Positions 22,572-35,689 of a stretch of DNA of 64,000 nucleotides are shown piece after piece; position 1 is the stretch's first letter, and each line of letters opens with the position of its first letter. A program made the translations under genes and the position numbers. Under the pieces are notes generated by a model, which worked only from the letters and a program-made list of their open reading frames with translations, searched no databases and was not told the DNA's origin. This DNA comes from Chelonoidis abingdonii (Eukaryota > Chordata > Testudines > Testudinidae), in assembly GCF_003597395.2 (NCBI RefSeq), contig NC_133773.1, positions 63,322,928 through 63,386,927 of the forward strand, written 5' to 3'.

Positions 22572-23304
22572 GATTTCAACCCTAGAATTGAAATTGATTC
22601 AGAAGATGGAATGAAGGTCACAACACCACTCACTCAAATTTGACCTGGCTGCTGGGATGGCAGCAGCCCAAATTTGAGTTAGTGATGGTGCATTTTCAGC
22701 CTAGCATGTAGGGTTGCAGCGCTGCTTAGGTTTGGCTTGTTGCAATGCCACCCTGGTGATGGTGAGAGCAGCGTGAGGTGGGGATCCTGTGAAAGTGCAC
22801 CAAGTGTACAGTGGTTAATCTGGGCCTGGGGAAGCCAGAGAGAGGATTTAAGGAGAGATTTAAAATGACTGGAGCAGCAGGCAAGGCATCTAATTTGTAG
22901 GTGAGGCAGTTTGGCTAATATCGGTCTGAAAGGTCAAAAAAAGGCCAGATACATTTTTAAAAATGTGCTGGACAGCTTCTATATCTCTCTTGTTTTTAAG
23001 CAAGAGGCAGAACTACTGAATTATCTGAAGCTGCTCTTCCTGCTCCAACAGAAATGGATGATCTTTGAAAGCCCATGAATCTGACTGATTTCCAGAGCAA
23101 AGATGAGCCATTAAGTTTGTCTGGAGGATGGAGGTTGCCAGTGGAGATCTGCTCCATCATGCCAAGTTCTGCAAGGTCCCTTCCACTAATGGTGTAAGTT
23201 AGAGCAGCTAAAGAGATGCCCTGGATCAGGGATATTGAGTATGCAAAGTGAAGAGCTCATACTAGAGGATATAAGCCAGTACCTTATTTACTAAAATGTA
23301 TAAT

Positions 23305-23800
23305 TAGGGCTGTCAAGTGATTAAAAATGAACTGCATTTCATTGCCTGTTAAGCAATAACAGAATACCATTTTAAATATTTTTGATGTTTTCTACTTTTT
23401 CAAATACTGATTTCAGTTACAACATAGAATACAAAGTGTTCAGTGATCACTTTACAAATACTTGTAATAAAAAATATACTGTAACAAAAGGAATAGTATT
23501 TCAATTCACCAAATAAAAGTACTGTAGTACAATCCCTTTATAATGAAAATTGAACTTACATATGTAGAATTATGTACAAAAAGCTGTCTTTTGTTTTTGA
23601 ATGCAATATAAAACTTTAGTACCTGCAAGTCCACTCAGTCCTACTTTTTGTTCAGCCAGTCGCTCAGACAAACAAGTTTGTTTACAGTTGCAGGAGATAA
23701 TGCTGCCCACTTCTTTTTTACGATGTCACCTGAAAGTGAGAACAGGCATTTGTGTGGCACTGTTGTAGCCAGCATGAGTTAGGTTTCTCATCACTACGGC
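23305..23800 (-). mobile_element. hAT DNA transposon remnant (3' part)
   Basis: The left edge TAGGGCTGTCAAG has a hAT-type terminus. About 335 bp of AT-rich non-coding sequence follow, then the end of the transposase gene on the minus strand (23641-23769). No right terminus is found: the sequence departs after about 23800, so the copy is truncated within its coding region. Confidence 0.75.
23641..23769 (-). pseudogene. hAT transposase C-terminal dimerisation domain
   Basis: Forty-two codons and a TAG stop are open on the minus strand. The peptide contains ATTVPHKCLFSLSGDIV, then KKKWAALSP and a C-terminal KLVCLSDWLNKK. In hAT transposases the equivalent block ('P.S.R.FS..G.I...R..L.P..V') forms the dimerisation region near the C-terminus. 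A conserved serine/glutamate-arginine position reads H-K-C here, which suggests decay. It is too short to be found by length-filtered ORF calling. The frame is lost upstream of 23769. Confidence 0.85.
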
Positions 23801-25515
23801 TGGAAACTCCAGATTCAGGATCCCATATTTACACTTCTTTTCCTTTGTTGATTAGCATACATCAGTAGGATGATGGGCACCTACATATAAAGAAAATGAG
23901 ATTCCCTAAGCTTGAGGCTTGTAGTAATTTCAGTAAAGCATCTGTTTTTGGTTTTAAATATCTCTCTGAAGGATATTTGAGTTTCCTGCCATTCAATTAC
24001 TGGATTTAGTTCTTTTAATAAATTTGCTGTCTGGGATTTCTCATTTGAGTCTCTAGGAAGTGGGTTTTTACTTTGTTTACCATATTTTATTCCATCTGTT
24101 ACTTCATGTAATATTAATTTATTTTCAGTTTTTGGTCTCTCTCACACCATAATGTATTAAGAGTTTGAAGGACTGGTACACAATATCTGAGATTTTTCTT
24201 TTAATTATCTTTCCATATCTCCCATTCTCCATTTCTTTTCACTTAGTTATGCAGAAAATGGAGTTGGTGTATATTCAATACTTGAACACTAACTGAATAT
24301 ATCCATTCTACCCAAACTGCTAAATGTGTGCCCAAATGGTTGGAAATGCAATGTAGGTCATTATTTCTGTTTCTAATGGTATTGATTTTATATATTACAT
24401 TAATATCTCACAGTAACTCAAACATTTGCACATCTCTTGGCTACTAAAACTTGAAAAGACTTCTAGAGCACTGTGGAAGATGGCAGGGGGCCTGATTTCT
24501 CAGAAAAGCATTCATATAAAAGTTAAGGGCTAGACTGAGCCCATCAACTCAATCCTATGTAAAAAGGAGGTGCAGATATGCACAAGAGTTGTACTCGGAC
24601 TATACCTCTCCTTTGGATACGATGAAAGAAGTTTTTACCAAGGAGTTAACATGCAGCTCTTCTGAAATACACTAGAACCTCAATGACTGGGAGACCTATT
24701 GCAGAATTGGGGTCTAGTTCACAAATTTCAGGCATCTGCAATGGCTCTTTGACTCTCATGTAGCGTCCCATGCAGAGTTCCATCTAAGTTAATGGCTGGA
24801 CTTTTACTTCCCCCTGGAAGACTCATTGAATCAATTGGATTCAGTGCAGGCAGAAAGGTCCAATTTGTAAATCCATTACAGGACTGGAGCTGTAGACCCC
24901 AATTCTGCAAGAAACTGTGCTAGCACCTGCATGGTGTCTCACAGATTTCAATGGGATTTCACATGGATGTAGGGATCCTCTTATGTACTGATTTTTGCAG
25001 GATCAATCCCGTGTGAGCAGTGCCCAAATAACTTTTAACAATCTGGGCCTAAATTTACACTACAAGAGAAGGAATGGCAAGTAGTCATGATATGCAGTTT
25101 GGTTTTAACTACTTCTAACCATATAGAGGGAAGTGTTGGATGGTATTTGCAGAAATAATGAATTCATGGAAATGAGACCATCACTGTAGCTGTGTATTTA
25201 ATCTCTGGGAAAAGCTGCTAGTAGTTGGATTATCAAGGATACCAAAAATAAAAAAAATCAATAAAGTTCTGCCCTATTTAAAAGCAACATAAAATTTTTC
25301 TGTTTTGTATAACATCTGGTTAATTCATTGTATGAGAGGCAGGCAATTCCTTTCAGTTGTTCCTCTTTCCAATCATTGTTTCATACCAAATGACACATCA
25401 GGGAGAAGGATTGTCAGGAAACTTCCAAAATAGGCATCAAAGTAATTAATGTAAAAGACTCACTGGAATACTGTGGCTCATGTTGAATATCACACTCTAT
25501 TCTACCCTCAGTTAG

Positions 25516-25654
25516 GTTCATAGACTTTAAGGTCAGAAGGGACCATTATGTTCATCTAGTCTGACCTCCTGAACAATGCAGGCCACAGAATCTCACCCAT
25601 TCACTTCTATAACAAACTCCTAACCTATGTCTGGGAAGTCCTCAAATTGTGGTT
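25516..25654 (-). mobile_element. CR1-like LINE 3' end, minus strand
   Basis: 'TCATAGACTTTAAGGTCAGA' (25518-25537), 'CATCTAGTCTGACCTCCTGA' and 'GAAGTCCTCAAATTGTGG' are the reverse-complement order of a CR1-group 3' UTR. 5'-truncated, non-coding. Confidence 0.75.
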
Positions 25655-26169
25655 ATACACATGCAACCTCATTACTGTCAATGATGGGTCTATGCTACAA
25701 AATGTTAGCTTTCCTGGTAGATAAGAAAGTAATGGCTTAATCTCTGATCATACAAAGCTAAACTCCTTTTGTCCTGGTTTATGCTGACTGCTAAGGTCCA
25801 CACTCTCTAATACCCTTACTCAAGGGGTGGGGGTGTAGCACCTTACTGCACAAGTAGTCCCATAGATTTCAATAAGACTGTTTGTACTGTAAGATACTAT
25901 TCAACTTAAGTAAGGGGATCAGTAATTGGTCCTGAACCATTTGCAGCATTGTCAGTTGACATTATTAGCAACTGTTCAAATATAGTAACATTTCATAGCA
26001 TAGATAAGGGCAATGGCTATAGTGGAATTGCATGGGCGTAAACGAGGGCAGAATTTGGTTTTTTTTGTATTGACTATTGCATGCCAATGGCCATATATTT
26101 TCCCCAAGTAGTCTTCTCTACCCTATTTTACTCCCTATCCCAACCCTAATTTTGGAAGCCTGAAGAGCT

Positions 26170-26465
26170 CTGTGAAGGACTGTACTGCTCCTTAAGGGAC
26201 AACCTGGACTCTATAGCTGGGACAGCCTGGGGTATAATCAAGGAGACCCTGCCCCCATCCTAGAGCTGGGATATAGAAAGAAGAAGAAGAATCTGATCAA
26301 AAGAAGGAGTAGAAGCTCTGCAGGCTGAGGTGGACAGTTTCCTCTGACTCTAGGAGACCAGCCCAGCTGGAGACTTTGTGAATTAAAGTTTGGGAGCTTA
26401 ACCAGGGCCCTGAGTTGAGACTGTGTATTGTAATTGCTCCTGTCCCTGAAACCCTGTTAAAAGGG
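26170..26465 (+). mobile_element. LTR-like fragment
   Basis: The composition and order (GGTATAATC near 26230, GATATAGAAAG near 26270, GTGAATTAAAG near 26379, GCTTAACCAGGGCCC) resemble the 3' half of a Ty3/Gypsy-type LTR. The left boundary is not visible. Confidence 0.4.
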
Positions 26466-26479
26466 AACATGCTATTTGT

Positions 26480-29400
26480 TAGTGTGTTGGCATCTCCTTA
26501 CCCTGGGCTGTTGATGTGAACCTACTGCTGCCCCCACTGGAGGAGGTGTTAAGGTGGGATGCACCCATATTGCCACAATGAACCACAAGGGAGCATGTAG
26601 GGACTAACCATAGCTTTACAACCCCAAACATGAAGACAAGCCAGCCAATGAAGTTGCATAGATGTACATGAGGGCAAAACCTGGCTCTCAAACATTTAGA
26701 GGAAAGGTAACTATGGAAAGTTAAGACTAATACTGTCCTTGACTCAGTTGGAAGGGGCAAAAGTCCTCAACAGTGTGGCACAGAATGGGATTTTCAACTG
26801 TCCGTTCTGAATTTTCTGACTTTTGTAAGTTATTTAAATATCAAAGTATCTACTGCCTAGAATGTTTTAGTGAAAGATAAACCTTCCGTGTGAAAATACT
26901 ACTTTACTTAAATAAAAACTGTATAATTAGGCATTAAAATTGTATAACTTGCATGATACACTGAATCTCATTCAGAGTGGAGTGAAGACCTCCCTGAACT
27001 AATTGTAGTCAACCAAGTAACTGCATAACCAGTGGGGATAAGTGAAATAGTTGAGATAAAATATGAACCACCTTTAACAAAACATTGAAATTAAATGAAT
27101 ATTAACAAAAGCGACTCTGGAGTTTCAGTTATTTTGCTATTTCTGGAGTTTCAGTTATTTTGCTATTTCTGGTTGCCCAGATGTACATATCTTCTCTCTT
27201 GGGGGGGGGGAATCCTGGAAGTGCTTGTGGCTGCCCTAAACTCTGAAAGCCAAAATCACTGCTTCCTGATCCTAGGATTGGAAGTGGGCAGAACAAGGTA
27301 TAAAGGTGGCAAAACCTCACCTTCCATTTTGCTCCCTGGCTCATCCTCTGGTTCTGGGCCAAGCACAACTGAGCTGGTTTGGAGAAACTAATCTGGCATT
27401 TCTTAATTTAATTCCTTGTTTTAGGTCCCCTAAACTTCATTTTCTAGTAAGCTTTTTGTGACAATACACAGGGTTTTTTAATGTGCAGAGCATGCAAGAA
27501 TGCAAAATTCACACATGTATATAATATGAACTAAGATAAATGCAAAAACTTGATTTGTTCCTTGGTCTCTTAAATCAGCAGGATTAAACAAAGCAATAAC
27601 ACTAATCTTTCTAAATGAAAATGGCCTTCAGTTGTCAGTCCCTCATTCATATAGCACAGAAACCTAGCAACATGTGACATGAACAGTCCCATTGACTTTG
27701 AGTTGACTAGTTATATGAATAAGGATGACCAGATCCAGACACAGATGTATAATAGTGAAGATTATCTACACTTATCAATAATGGATGAAGAAATGTATCA
27801 AATGGGGGAAAATTCAATAAGTTGTATAAATTGGAGAGAAGCCCCCCATCCTCCCTCTCAATCTGGGCTGGTTGCATCATTTTTGTAAAACTATAGCTCA
27901 AAATCAGTAGGAGACCCATGAACTCAACCTGTGATGTACATAGCTATATAATGGATATGATGATTTTTGATTTGAAAAATCAAAGCCCCCTCTGAGACTT
28001 GCAGCTCAGGAGTTTTCATCTGGTGTAAGGCATGTCTAATTTAGTTCAACATGAGAAGTTTATTCAGCAGGCAACCAGACACTGACATTTTGCTCTAAGG
28101 GTGTTAGAAAATAAGCTTTTGTTGCTGAAATTAATCACTACATTATAGTCGCTTACTTATTGATCATTTTTTAAAAAACCTGAGGTAGATGAAATTATGA
28201 ACTAATCAGCCTTAAACTTGTGTTTGAAGTACCAGAAATTCCCAAATCAGGGAGAATCTCTTCTTTCTACTGTTGTATCAAGCAGGCAAGGTACTAACAA
28301 GCTTCAACAGGACTTTATTTTACAGTGGAAACCTCTACCAAGCTGCTGTTGCACACTCTGTAACTCACTCAGCCTCCTCCCCGTTTCCTGTCCTTTCAGA
28401 CTCCCAACAGCCAGTGCTCCCAGTTCTAATAACTACAAGCACATCTAAACACCACATCTACACACATGCATAGAATAACTGAGGCAATTTGTTTTCACTT
28501 GCTTTCAGATTCTTTCATGCTGAAACATTTTACTTTTGTGGCTGAGTTAGTCTAACCCATCTGGAATATGGGGTTAATTAAAATACTGGCAAAAGCTTAA
28601 AAGTACTGCAGTTGGTGTGTCACATTTAAAATAAAATGCAAGTTTTTAGTCATTTTTCTCAATCTGCAACAGACCTTATAAAAAAACTACCATAGTACTA
28701 CAATTCACAGAATTCAGCTGAGTCTCAATGCATGTCTATAATTGACTCCTGGACTGATCTTCCTAAATGATTTAACAGTTCCTCAAATATAATTATTCAC
28801 AAACATCAATATCTGGCACATTAACAATGGTGGTAGCATGATACCTACTTTAGAGCTTCCTTGAAACAGACAAACTTAATTAAATTTCCCCCAATGCACA
28901 AATATTCATCACTATGATATGTCTGTGATATGTCTCCCAGCTTGTTAAATATTGAGTTCTTGCCTCCTTTCATCTTTCTTCACAAGACTCCTGAGAAACA
29001 AACTCAGTTTGAAAAAAAGATGAGTCAAATAGCTCTGCCAAAGTATACATCAATTTAAGCAAAACCATTGTTTGAACAGGAATGTTCCTGTTCTCACTAC
29101 TACTCATTATAGAACAGCTAATGTCTTAAAATTAATTAGGTGGAAACATTTTTTCCCAACTTGGGTCAGGTTGTACAAGCATGCTTTCTTTCCATATCAG
29201 GCATTTTATTATTTAACTGCATGACTATAGCACGTAGGCACCTTAATCCTGGAGCCTGCTTTGCAATCTTGTACAGATACAGAACAGAAAGAGCTTACAA
29301 TCTAAGACTGAGAGAGAGGTGGACAAGGGAATACAAAAACAACGAGACAATATTGGTCGGCGAGATAGGTCACTGGTGTGCTGAGAACAGAGCCTAACAA

Positions 29401-31490
29401 TTTTGTGTGTGTGTGTGTGTGGGCATCTCTGTAAAGAGTTTAAGGAGAGATTTGAAGGAGGATATTGAGAGGCACTCACTCTAAACATCCATATAGCTAT
29501 CTCCAGTGTGGGGTAGTATAGGAGAAAGTACAAAGGTGCTTGTTTGAAAATGTAATGAGGTGGGCAATGGAAGCTGGCATTATAGGCTGATGGGAGTCAC
29601 TAATTCAGTACTGAATGAAAGATGACAGGTAGGGTGGGGATACACGAGACTTCGTTTTCAGGAATCATAAGTTGATTGGAGGAGGATTCAGTGAAGGTGG
29701 GCAAAAGGGGGATGTCCAGTCAAAGTGAAGGTGGTCTAGGAAAATGGTCTCTACATCCTGTCCTTTATGGAATAAAGTTGATGTAGTTTTTTTGCAATGA
29801 GGTACTGTGGAAGGACTCTTTCAGGACAGTGATTCTGCAATCCTTTTCTCCTTTCCAGTTTAAACAGACTTTCTCTCATAGTGTAGCTACTTGTAGCGCC
29901 CCCCCGCTTTTTTCCCCCCCTACTGAATGGACAGCTGTGTATCAAGTCGACACCTTTTTTTCAGGTACTTTATTTTGCTAACTCTTTGAAATGTAAATAC
30001 AATGTTAATTAAGAGAGATCTGCTCCACTCCTCACAAATAAGAACTTGAATAAGGTGGTATAGATGTAAAATATTGAATAAAAATGAGTCATTAATCACA
30101 TCACCAGGCCTTTATCAGAAGTAAAGACCACAGAATCTTTGAGATAAATACTAAGCATTACAAAGAGAATGTTTACAGCATTTCCTAGAGATCAATGCTT
30201 GCACTTGGGTATTTTAAGAAAAGCCAGTATTCATTATACCAATTTACAATCATTATTCTTCATCAGAAGCATATTATGCTTCATCAATCACCTTTTATTA
30301 ATCTGGAGAAAGAGAAATGTTATCATAGTGATATATTTATCTTGGTATAAATGGTGAAATTTCAGCACAAAGTGTCAATTGTTTTATCTGGGACTTGAGC
30401 AGGCTTGGTAATATCAGAAAAAACATACAACCGTTCCCATGAACCTGGGTATTCACCACCCCCAGTTTGTAAATACATGATTTCACTCACTTCTTACCCA
30501 ATGATGCAATGCTACTATCATTCTAGTTCTGCAAAAAGTGTTAGATGAAGTGCAGAAAAACATTTGAAGTAATATAGTACACTAGGTGCTGTCATGTCAG
30601 AGCTGCTATAATGTGAGGAATATAAAGTAATGTGATTTTTTTTTTAAATGAGTCTTATTTAAAGTTTCCGTTTCATCCAGAAAAGAATAAACTCTATGCT
30701 TGTATCTTTTTTTTTTTTTTAAATGAACTAGGGATCTTTTTGTTATGCATATCTGCGCCACTTCCACAGGAATCTGGAATTATATGAATTACTCTTTATC
30801 AATGAATCAGAACAGATAGTGAAATTCTGGTCCCACTGAAAATGCCTAAACTCCTATGGACTTCACTGAGCACCAAATATCACTCATAATGCGATAAGGT
30901 AACTTCCTGTTGTATTAGCTGGTCTTCAGATCAATGACATTCTGGGCCATTCCCTCCCCGTCCCCACAAGCTGAGCACCAACATGTCCCATTGAACTCGG
31001 AGAGGTGCTCAGAAAAATCAGGCTGTTTCTCTACTGACTGTCCAAATGATGCGACATGAACACATTTTTACTCCCTTTTTTCCTTAGAACAATTTGCATT
31101 CTACAGTGTAACTGCCTGAAATGAAATAAAGGCTGGATGTCAATAGAAAGTCTAGCATCACACCTTTCCTGTTGAAGTTGTGGGATTTTTTTTAAATAGA
31201 TTCTAATGGTCTATATAATAGCAGTTCTGCATTGAGGAGTTTATTACGATTATTCATAGAGCCAAATATTGTTCACGTTGCTTACACAAGTAGTTCCACT
31301 GTCTGCAGAATTTGACCCACTGTGCATTTATCACTTGTGCAAACATAAGGCACTATGTTTTTCCTTAATGTTTTTATGATAATTACAGTGCCCATAAAAG
31401 GAGCTATACTGATACCCTAGCAGACTGAAGTTCTCTATCCACAACATGTAGCAGAAACAGCAGTGTGAAATCTCATATTATCAAGGGAGG
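26480..31490. other. long stretch with no recognised gene
   Basis: It contains a 26-bp tandem duplication (27119-27170), a (TG)n run near 29403-29421, and text near 29265-29700 that may be an old LINE relic. Open frames at 27095-27391, 27679-27919, 28218-28473 and 29140-29533 show no domain I recognise. Confidence 0.5.
27119..27170. repeat. perfect 26-bp tandem duplication
   Basis: The unit at 27119-27144 is repeated exactly at 27145-27170. It begins GGAGTTTCAG and ends TGCTATTTCT. Confidence 0.97.
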
Positions 31491-31513
31491 GAAAGAGCAT
31501 ATTTGGATACAGA

Positions 31514-32223
31514 TTGGCTAATGAATTGAGGAGGGCTTTAAATGAAGTTCAACAGGGGCAGGTGACAAAAGCCCACAGATCCAAAGAAGAGTCTGAATCT
31601 GGGGGGATCATGGGCCATTATAGCAGGGATAAGGGAGAGACAAGGGAACATGGGGTGGGGGATCAAATTCAGTATCTCAGATGTCTGTATACTAACTTGA
31701 GAAGTAGGAGGAATAAGCAGAAAGAACTTGAAATGCTACTGAATAAACACAACTCTGATAGTTTGCATCACAGAGACTTGATGGGATAATACGCATGACT
31801 GGAATATTGGTATAGAAGTGTACAGGTTGCTCAGGAACATCAGGCAGGGCAAAAAGTGTTGTCTTGTGTAGTAAAATGTATCCACTTGGACTGAGGTTGA
31901 AATGGAAATAGGAGATGTGCTTGTTGAAAGTCTCTGGGTAAGGATAAAAGGGTAAAAATAATGGTGATGTCATGGTATGGGTCAACTACAGACCACCTAA
32001 CCAGGAAGAAGAGATGGATGAGGCTATTTTTAAACTAACAAAATCATCCAAAATGCAGGACTTGGTGGTGATGGGAGACTTCAACTACTCAGACATCTGT
32101 TGGAAAAATAATACAGGAGGGCACACATTATCCAACAAGTTCTTGGAATGTACTGGAGACAAACTGGTTTGGTTTGGTTTTCCCCAGAAGGTGGAGAAAG
32201 CTACTAAGGGAGAGGCTGTCTAG
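31514..32223 (+). pseudogene. CR1 ORF2 endonuclease region (decayed)
   Basis: Frame pieces read NLRSRRNKQKELEMLLNKHN (near 31697-31756) and, in another frame, [19 protein letters not shown] with [16 protein letters not shown] (31978-32115). The GDFN block is the conserved part of the apurinic-type endonuclease of CR1. Several frameshifts and stops separate the pieces. Further downstream (32223-33040) the sequence still follows the linker between endonuclease and RT. Confidence 0.85.
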
Positions 32224-33126
32224 ATTTGTTTTTGATAAATAAGGAGGAACTGGTTGAGAATTTGAAAGTGGAAGGCAGCTTAGGTGACCGTGATCATGAA
32301 ATGATAGCGTTCATGATTCTAAAAAATGGTAAGAAGGAAAACAGCACAAAAAGATAATGGATTTCAAGAAGGTAGATGGTTGACAAACTCATGGAGTTGG
32401 TAGGTAAGTTCCCAAGGGAAGCAAGTCTAAGGGGGAAAATAGTTCAAGAGTTTGCTCTTGTGCCTTTAAAAATGTCTCTTTGAAAAACTGCCAACCATCC
32501 CACTGCATAGGAAAGATAAGTCGTGTGGCAAGAGATCACACTGGCTTAACCAGGAGATTGTAGTTTGACCTAGAGTCCTAAAAAAAATAAAATAAAAAAA
32601 AATTAAAAAGTGGAAACTTTGGGTTTCAGATCATTAGCAAAGGATGAATATAAACAAAACATCAGCATATAGGGGGAAAAAAACTAGAAAGGCCAAGGTA
32701 CAAAATGAGATTCAACTAACTAGAGTCATAAAGGGAAACAAGAAAACATTCCAGGAAATATATTAGAAGCAAGAGGAAGACCAATGACAGGGTAGGTCTG
32801 TTACTCAATGGGGTAGAGGGGGAAACAAGATGAAAATGTAGAAATGGCAGAAGTGCTAAATTACTTTTTGTTTGATGAAAACAAAGAGGTTAGTAGCAAT
32901 TGGACATCTAACATAATGAATGCCAGTGAAAATAAGGTAGGATCAGAGGCTAAAATAGGAGAAAGAATACACCAAAATTACTTTGTCAAGTTAGATGTGG
33001 GCCTGATGAAATACATCCTAGAATACTCAAGGAGATGACTGAGGAGATGAGTCATTAATGATTATCTTCAAAAAGTCATGGAAGACTAGAGAGATTCTAG
33101 AGGACTAGAAAATGACGTTACATTTA

Positions 33127-33410
33127 GGGGAATAAGGACAACCCAAGGAATTACAGACCATTCAATTTAACTTCAGTACCTGGAAAGATAATGGAGCAAA
33201 TAATTAAGCAATTGATATACAAACACTTAGAAGATGACAAGGTGACAAGTAACAGTAAGCATAGATTTGTCAAGAACAAATCATGTGAAACCAACCAAAT
33301 AACTTCCTTTGACAGGGGAACAAGCCTTGTGGGTAGGGGGAAGCAGTAGATGTGGTATATCTTGACCTTAGTAAGGCTTTTGATACTGTCTTGCATGACC
33401 TTCTTATAAA
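33127..33410 (+). pseudogene. CR1 reverse transcriptase, N-terminal palm part
   Basis: The frame from about 33146 reads NYRPFNLTSVPGKIMEQIIK and continues to RFVKNKSCETNQ. After a frameshift the motif VYLDLSKAFDTV appears at 33354-33389; its first D is the RT box A catalytic aspartate. The region ends 200 bp before the insertion at 33592. Confidence 0.88.
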
Positions 33411-33591
33411 CAAACCAGGGAATTACAGCCTGGATGGAGTTTCTATAAGGTGGCTACATAACTGGTTGGAAAACCATTCCAACTTGACTGTGGACCATTT
33501 ATAATTACTCTCTTGGAAGAGCCTATCGAGTGGGGTCCTGCAGGGATCCATTCTGGGTCCAGTTCTGTTCAATATCTTCATCAGTGTTTTA

Positions 33592-35662
33592 GGGTACGTC
33601 TACACTACGGGATTATTCTGATTTTACATAAACCGGTTTTATAAAACAGATTGTATAAAGTCGAGTGCACGCGGTCACACTAAGCACATTAATTTGGCAG
33701 TGTGCGTCCATGGTCCGAGGCTAGCATTGATTTCCGGAGCGTTGCACTGTTGGTAGCTATTCCGTAGCTATCCCATAGTTCCCGCAGTCTCCCCCGCCCC
33801 TTAGAATTCTGGGTTGAGAGCCCACTGGCTGATGGGGCAAAAATCATTGTCGCGGGTGGTTCTGGGTAAATGTCGTCAGTCGTTCCTTCCTCTGGGAAAG
33901 CAACGGCAGACAATCATTTCGCACCCTTTTTCCTTGGATTGACCTGGCAGACGCCATAGCACGGCAACTATGGAGCCCGTTCAGCTTTTTTACAGTCACC
34001 GTATGTGTACTGGATGCCACGGACAGAGGCGATACTCCAGCGCTACACAGCAGCATTCATTTGCTTTTGCATGATAGCAGAGACAGTTATCAGTCGTTAT
34101 GTACCATCTGCTGCCGGGGTAAATTGGCAATGAGATGACGGTTATCTATCCCTCTGCACTGTCTGCTGCTATCATGGGTGCCCCTGGCTGAGATCAGCCG
34201 GGGGCACAAAAGCAAAACTGGGAATGACTCCCCGAGTCAATTCCCTCTTTATGGTTCTAAAAAATAGTCAGTCCTGCCTAGAATATGGGGCAAGTGTACT
34301 AGAGAACAGTGTATCAGAGAGCACAGTGCTCTATGTCAGATCCGCAGAAATGATGAGCTTACATGCCATTCACAGGGGTGCCCTGCAACAACCCCACCCG
34401 TTCCTTCCTCCTCCCCAACTCCTGGGCTAGCCGTGCAGTGTCCCCCCATTTGTGTCATGAAGTTATAAAGAATGCAGGATAAGGAACAGAGACTTGTTAG
34501 TGAGATAAAATGAGGGGGGAGGCAGCCTCCCGGGGCTATGACATCCAGCAGGACATTAAGCGGTGCGAGGGAGAGGAGCCCAGCAGCTGCTGCTATGATA
34601 GTCACGGCAGTACAGAATCTTTTATTTACACAGGAAAGGGAGGGTGATGGAGCTCAGCCCCAGTTGCTATGATAAGGTTACCACCCGTTCTGTACCATCT
34701 ACTGTGACCAGGATCATTCTATTTTACCCAGCCCCCCAGCCAGCCTCACCTAGGCCATCCAGGAGCACTCACGGGCTGATGTGACCGACGGATATCAGTC
34801 ATATTGCACTGTCTGCCAGCCGGGAGGGAGAGGAGCCGGATACTGCTCTTCACTGCTGCAAGCCATCATCGCTACCACCAGCATTCCAGTAACCATAGGG
34901 TGACATTGAAAGAATCAAGAAACTATTTCTTTCCTTTTCTTTCACGTGGTGGGGGGGAGTAAATTGACGAGCTATTCCTGAACGGCACGCCGGACAATGT
35001 TTGACCCTACAGATTGGGAGCTCAGCTAAGGAATGCAATACTTTTCGAGAACTGCCGTGGACTGTGAATACGGCTGGAGTCTCAGTACCCCCTCCTTGCT
35101 CTCCCTCCATGAGCGTCCATTTGAGTCTCTGGCTTCCTTTACGCTTTCAAGCAAGCACTGTGTAGCTGGAGATTTTTTTTTCAAACGCTTTGGCATTTTG
35201 TCTCTGTAATGGAGCTCTGATAGAACAGATTTGTCTCCCCATACAGCGATCAGAATCCAGTATTCCGTACGGTACATGCTGGAGCCTTTTTGAGTTTGGG
35301 ACTGCAATTGCCACCTGTGCGATCAGAGGCTCCACACTGGCAAAACAGGAAACAAAACCAAAATTCACGGGCGTTTCCTGTTTACTGCACTGCATCGAGT
35401 TCACGATTGGTGTCCATGAGCGGTCACAGTGAAGCACTGTGGATACCGCCCAGAGGCCATACTGTTGATTTGCGGCCACACTAACCCATCCGATATAGTA
35501 ATACCGATTTTAGTGCTACTCCTCTCGTTGGGGAGGAGTACAGAAACCGATTTAAGGAGCCCTTTATATCAATATAAAGGGCCTCGTAGTGTGGACGGGT
35601 ACAGCGTTAAATCGGTTTAATGCTGCGAAAATCGGTTTAAATGCATAGTGTAGACCAGGCCC
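33592..35662. mobile_element. 2.07-kb non-autonomous DNA element inserted in CR1, TA TSD
   Basis: The ends GGGTACGTCTACACTACG and (reverse complement of the right end) GGGCCTGGTCTACACTATG are inverted. TA lies on both sides (33590-33591 and 35663-35664). Removing the element rejoins CR1 text (GTGTTTTA-GATAATGGCATAG) as in the intact CR1 at 61.7 kb. Subterminal AAACCGGTTT/AATCGGTTT motifs occur at both ends. The interior has no recognisable transposase. A motif of about 30 bp occurs four times (34086-34115, 34141-34170, 34676-34704, 34790-34818). Open frames inside are short and overlap on both strands. A PIF/Harbinger or Tc/mariner-type origin is possible. Confidence 0.88.
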
Positions 35663-35689
35663 TAGATAATGGCATAGAGAGTACACTTA

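Noticed and set aside
34336..35484. Overlapping open frames of 60-110 codons inside the 2.07-kb element
   Set aside because: They overlap on both strands, have no shared motif with known transposases and end arbitrarily.
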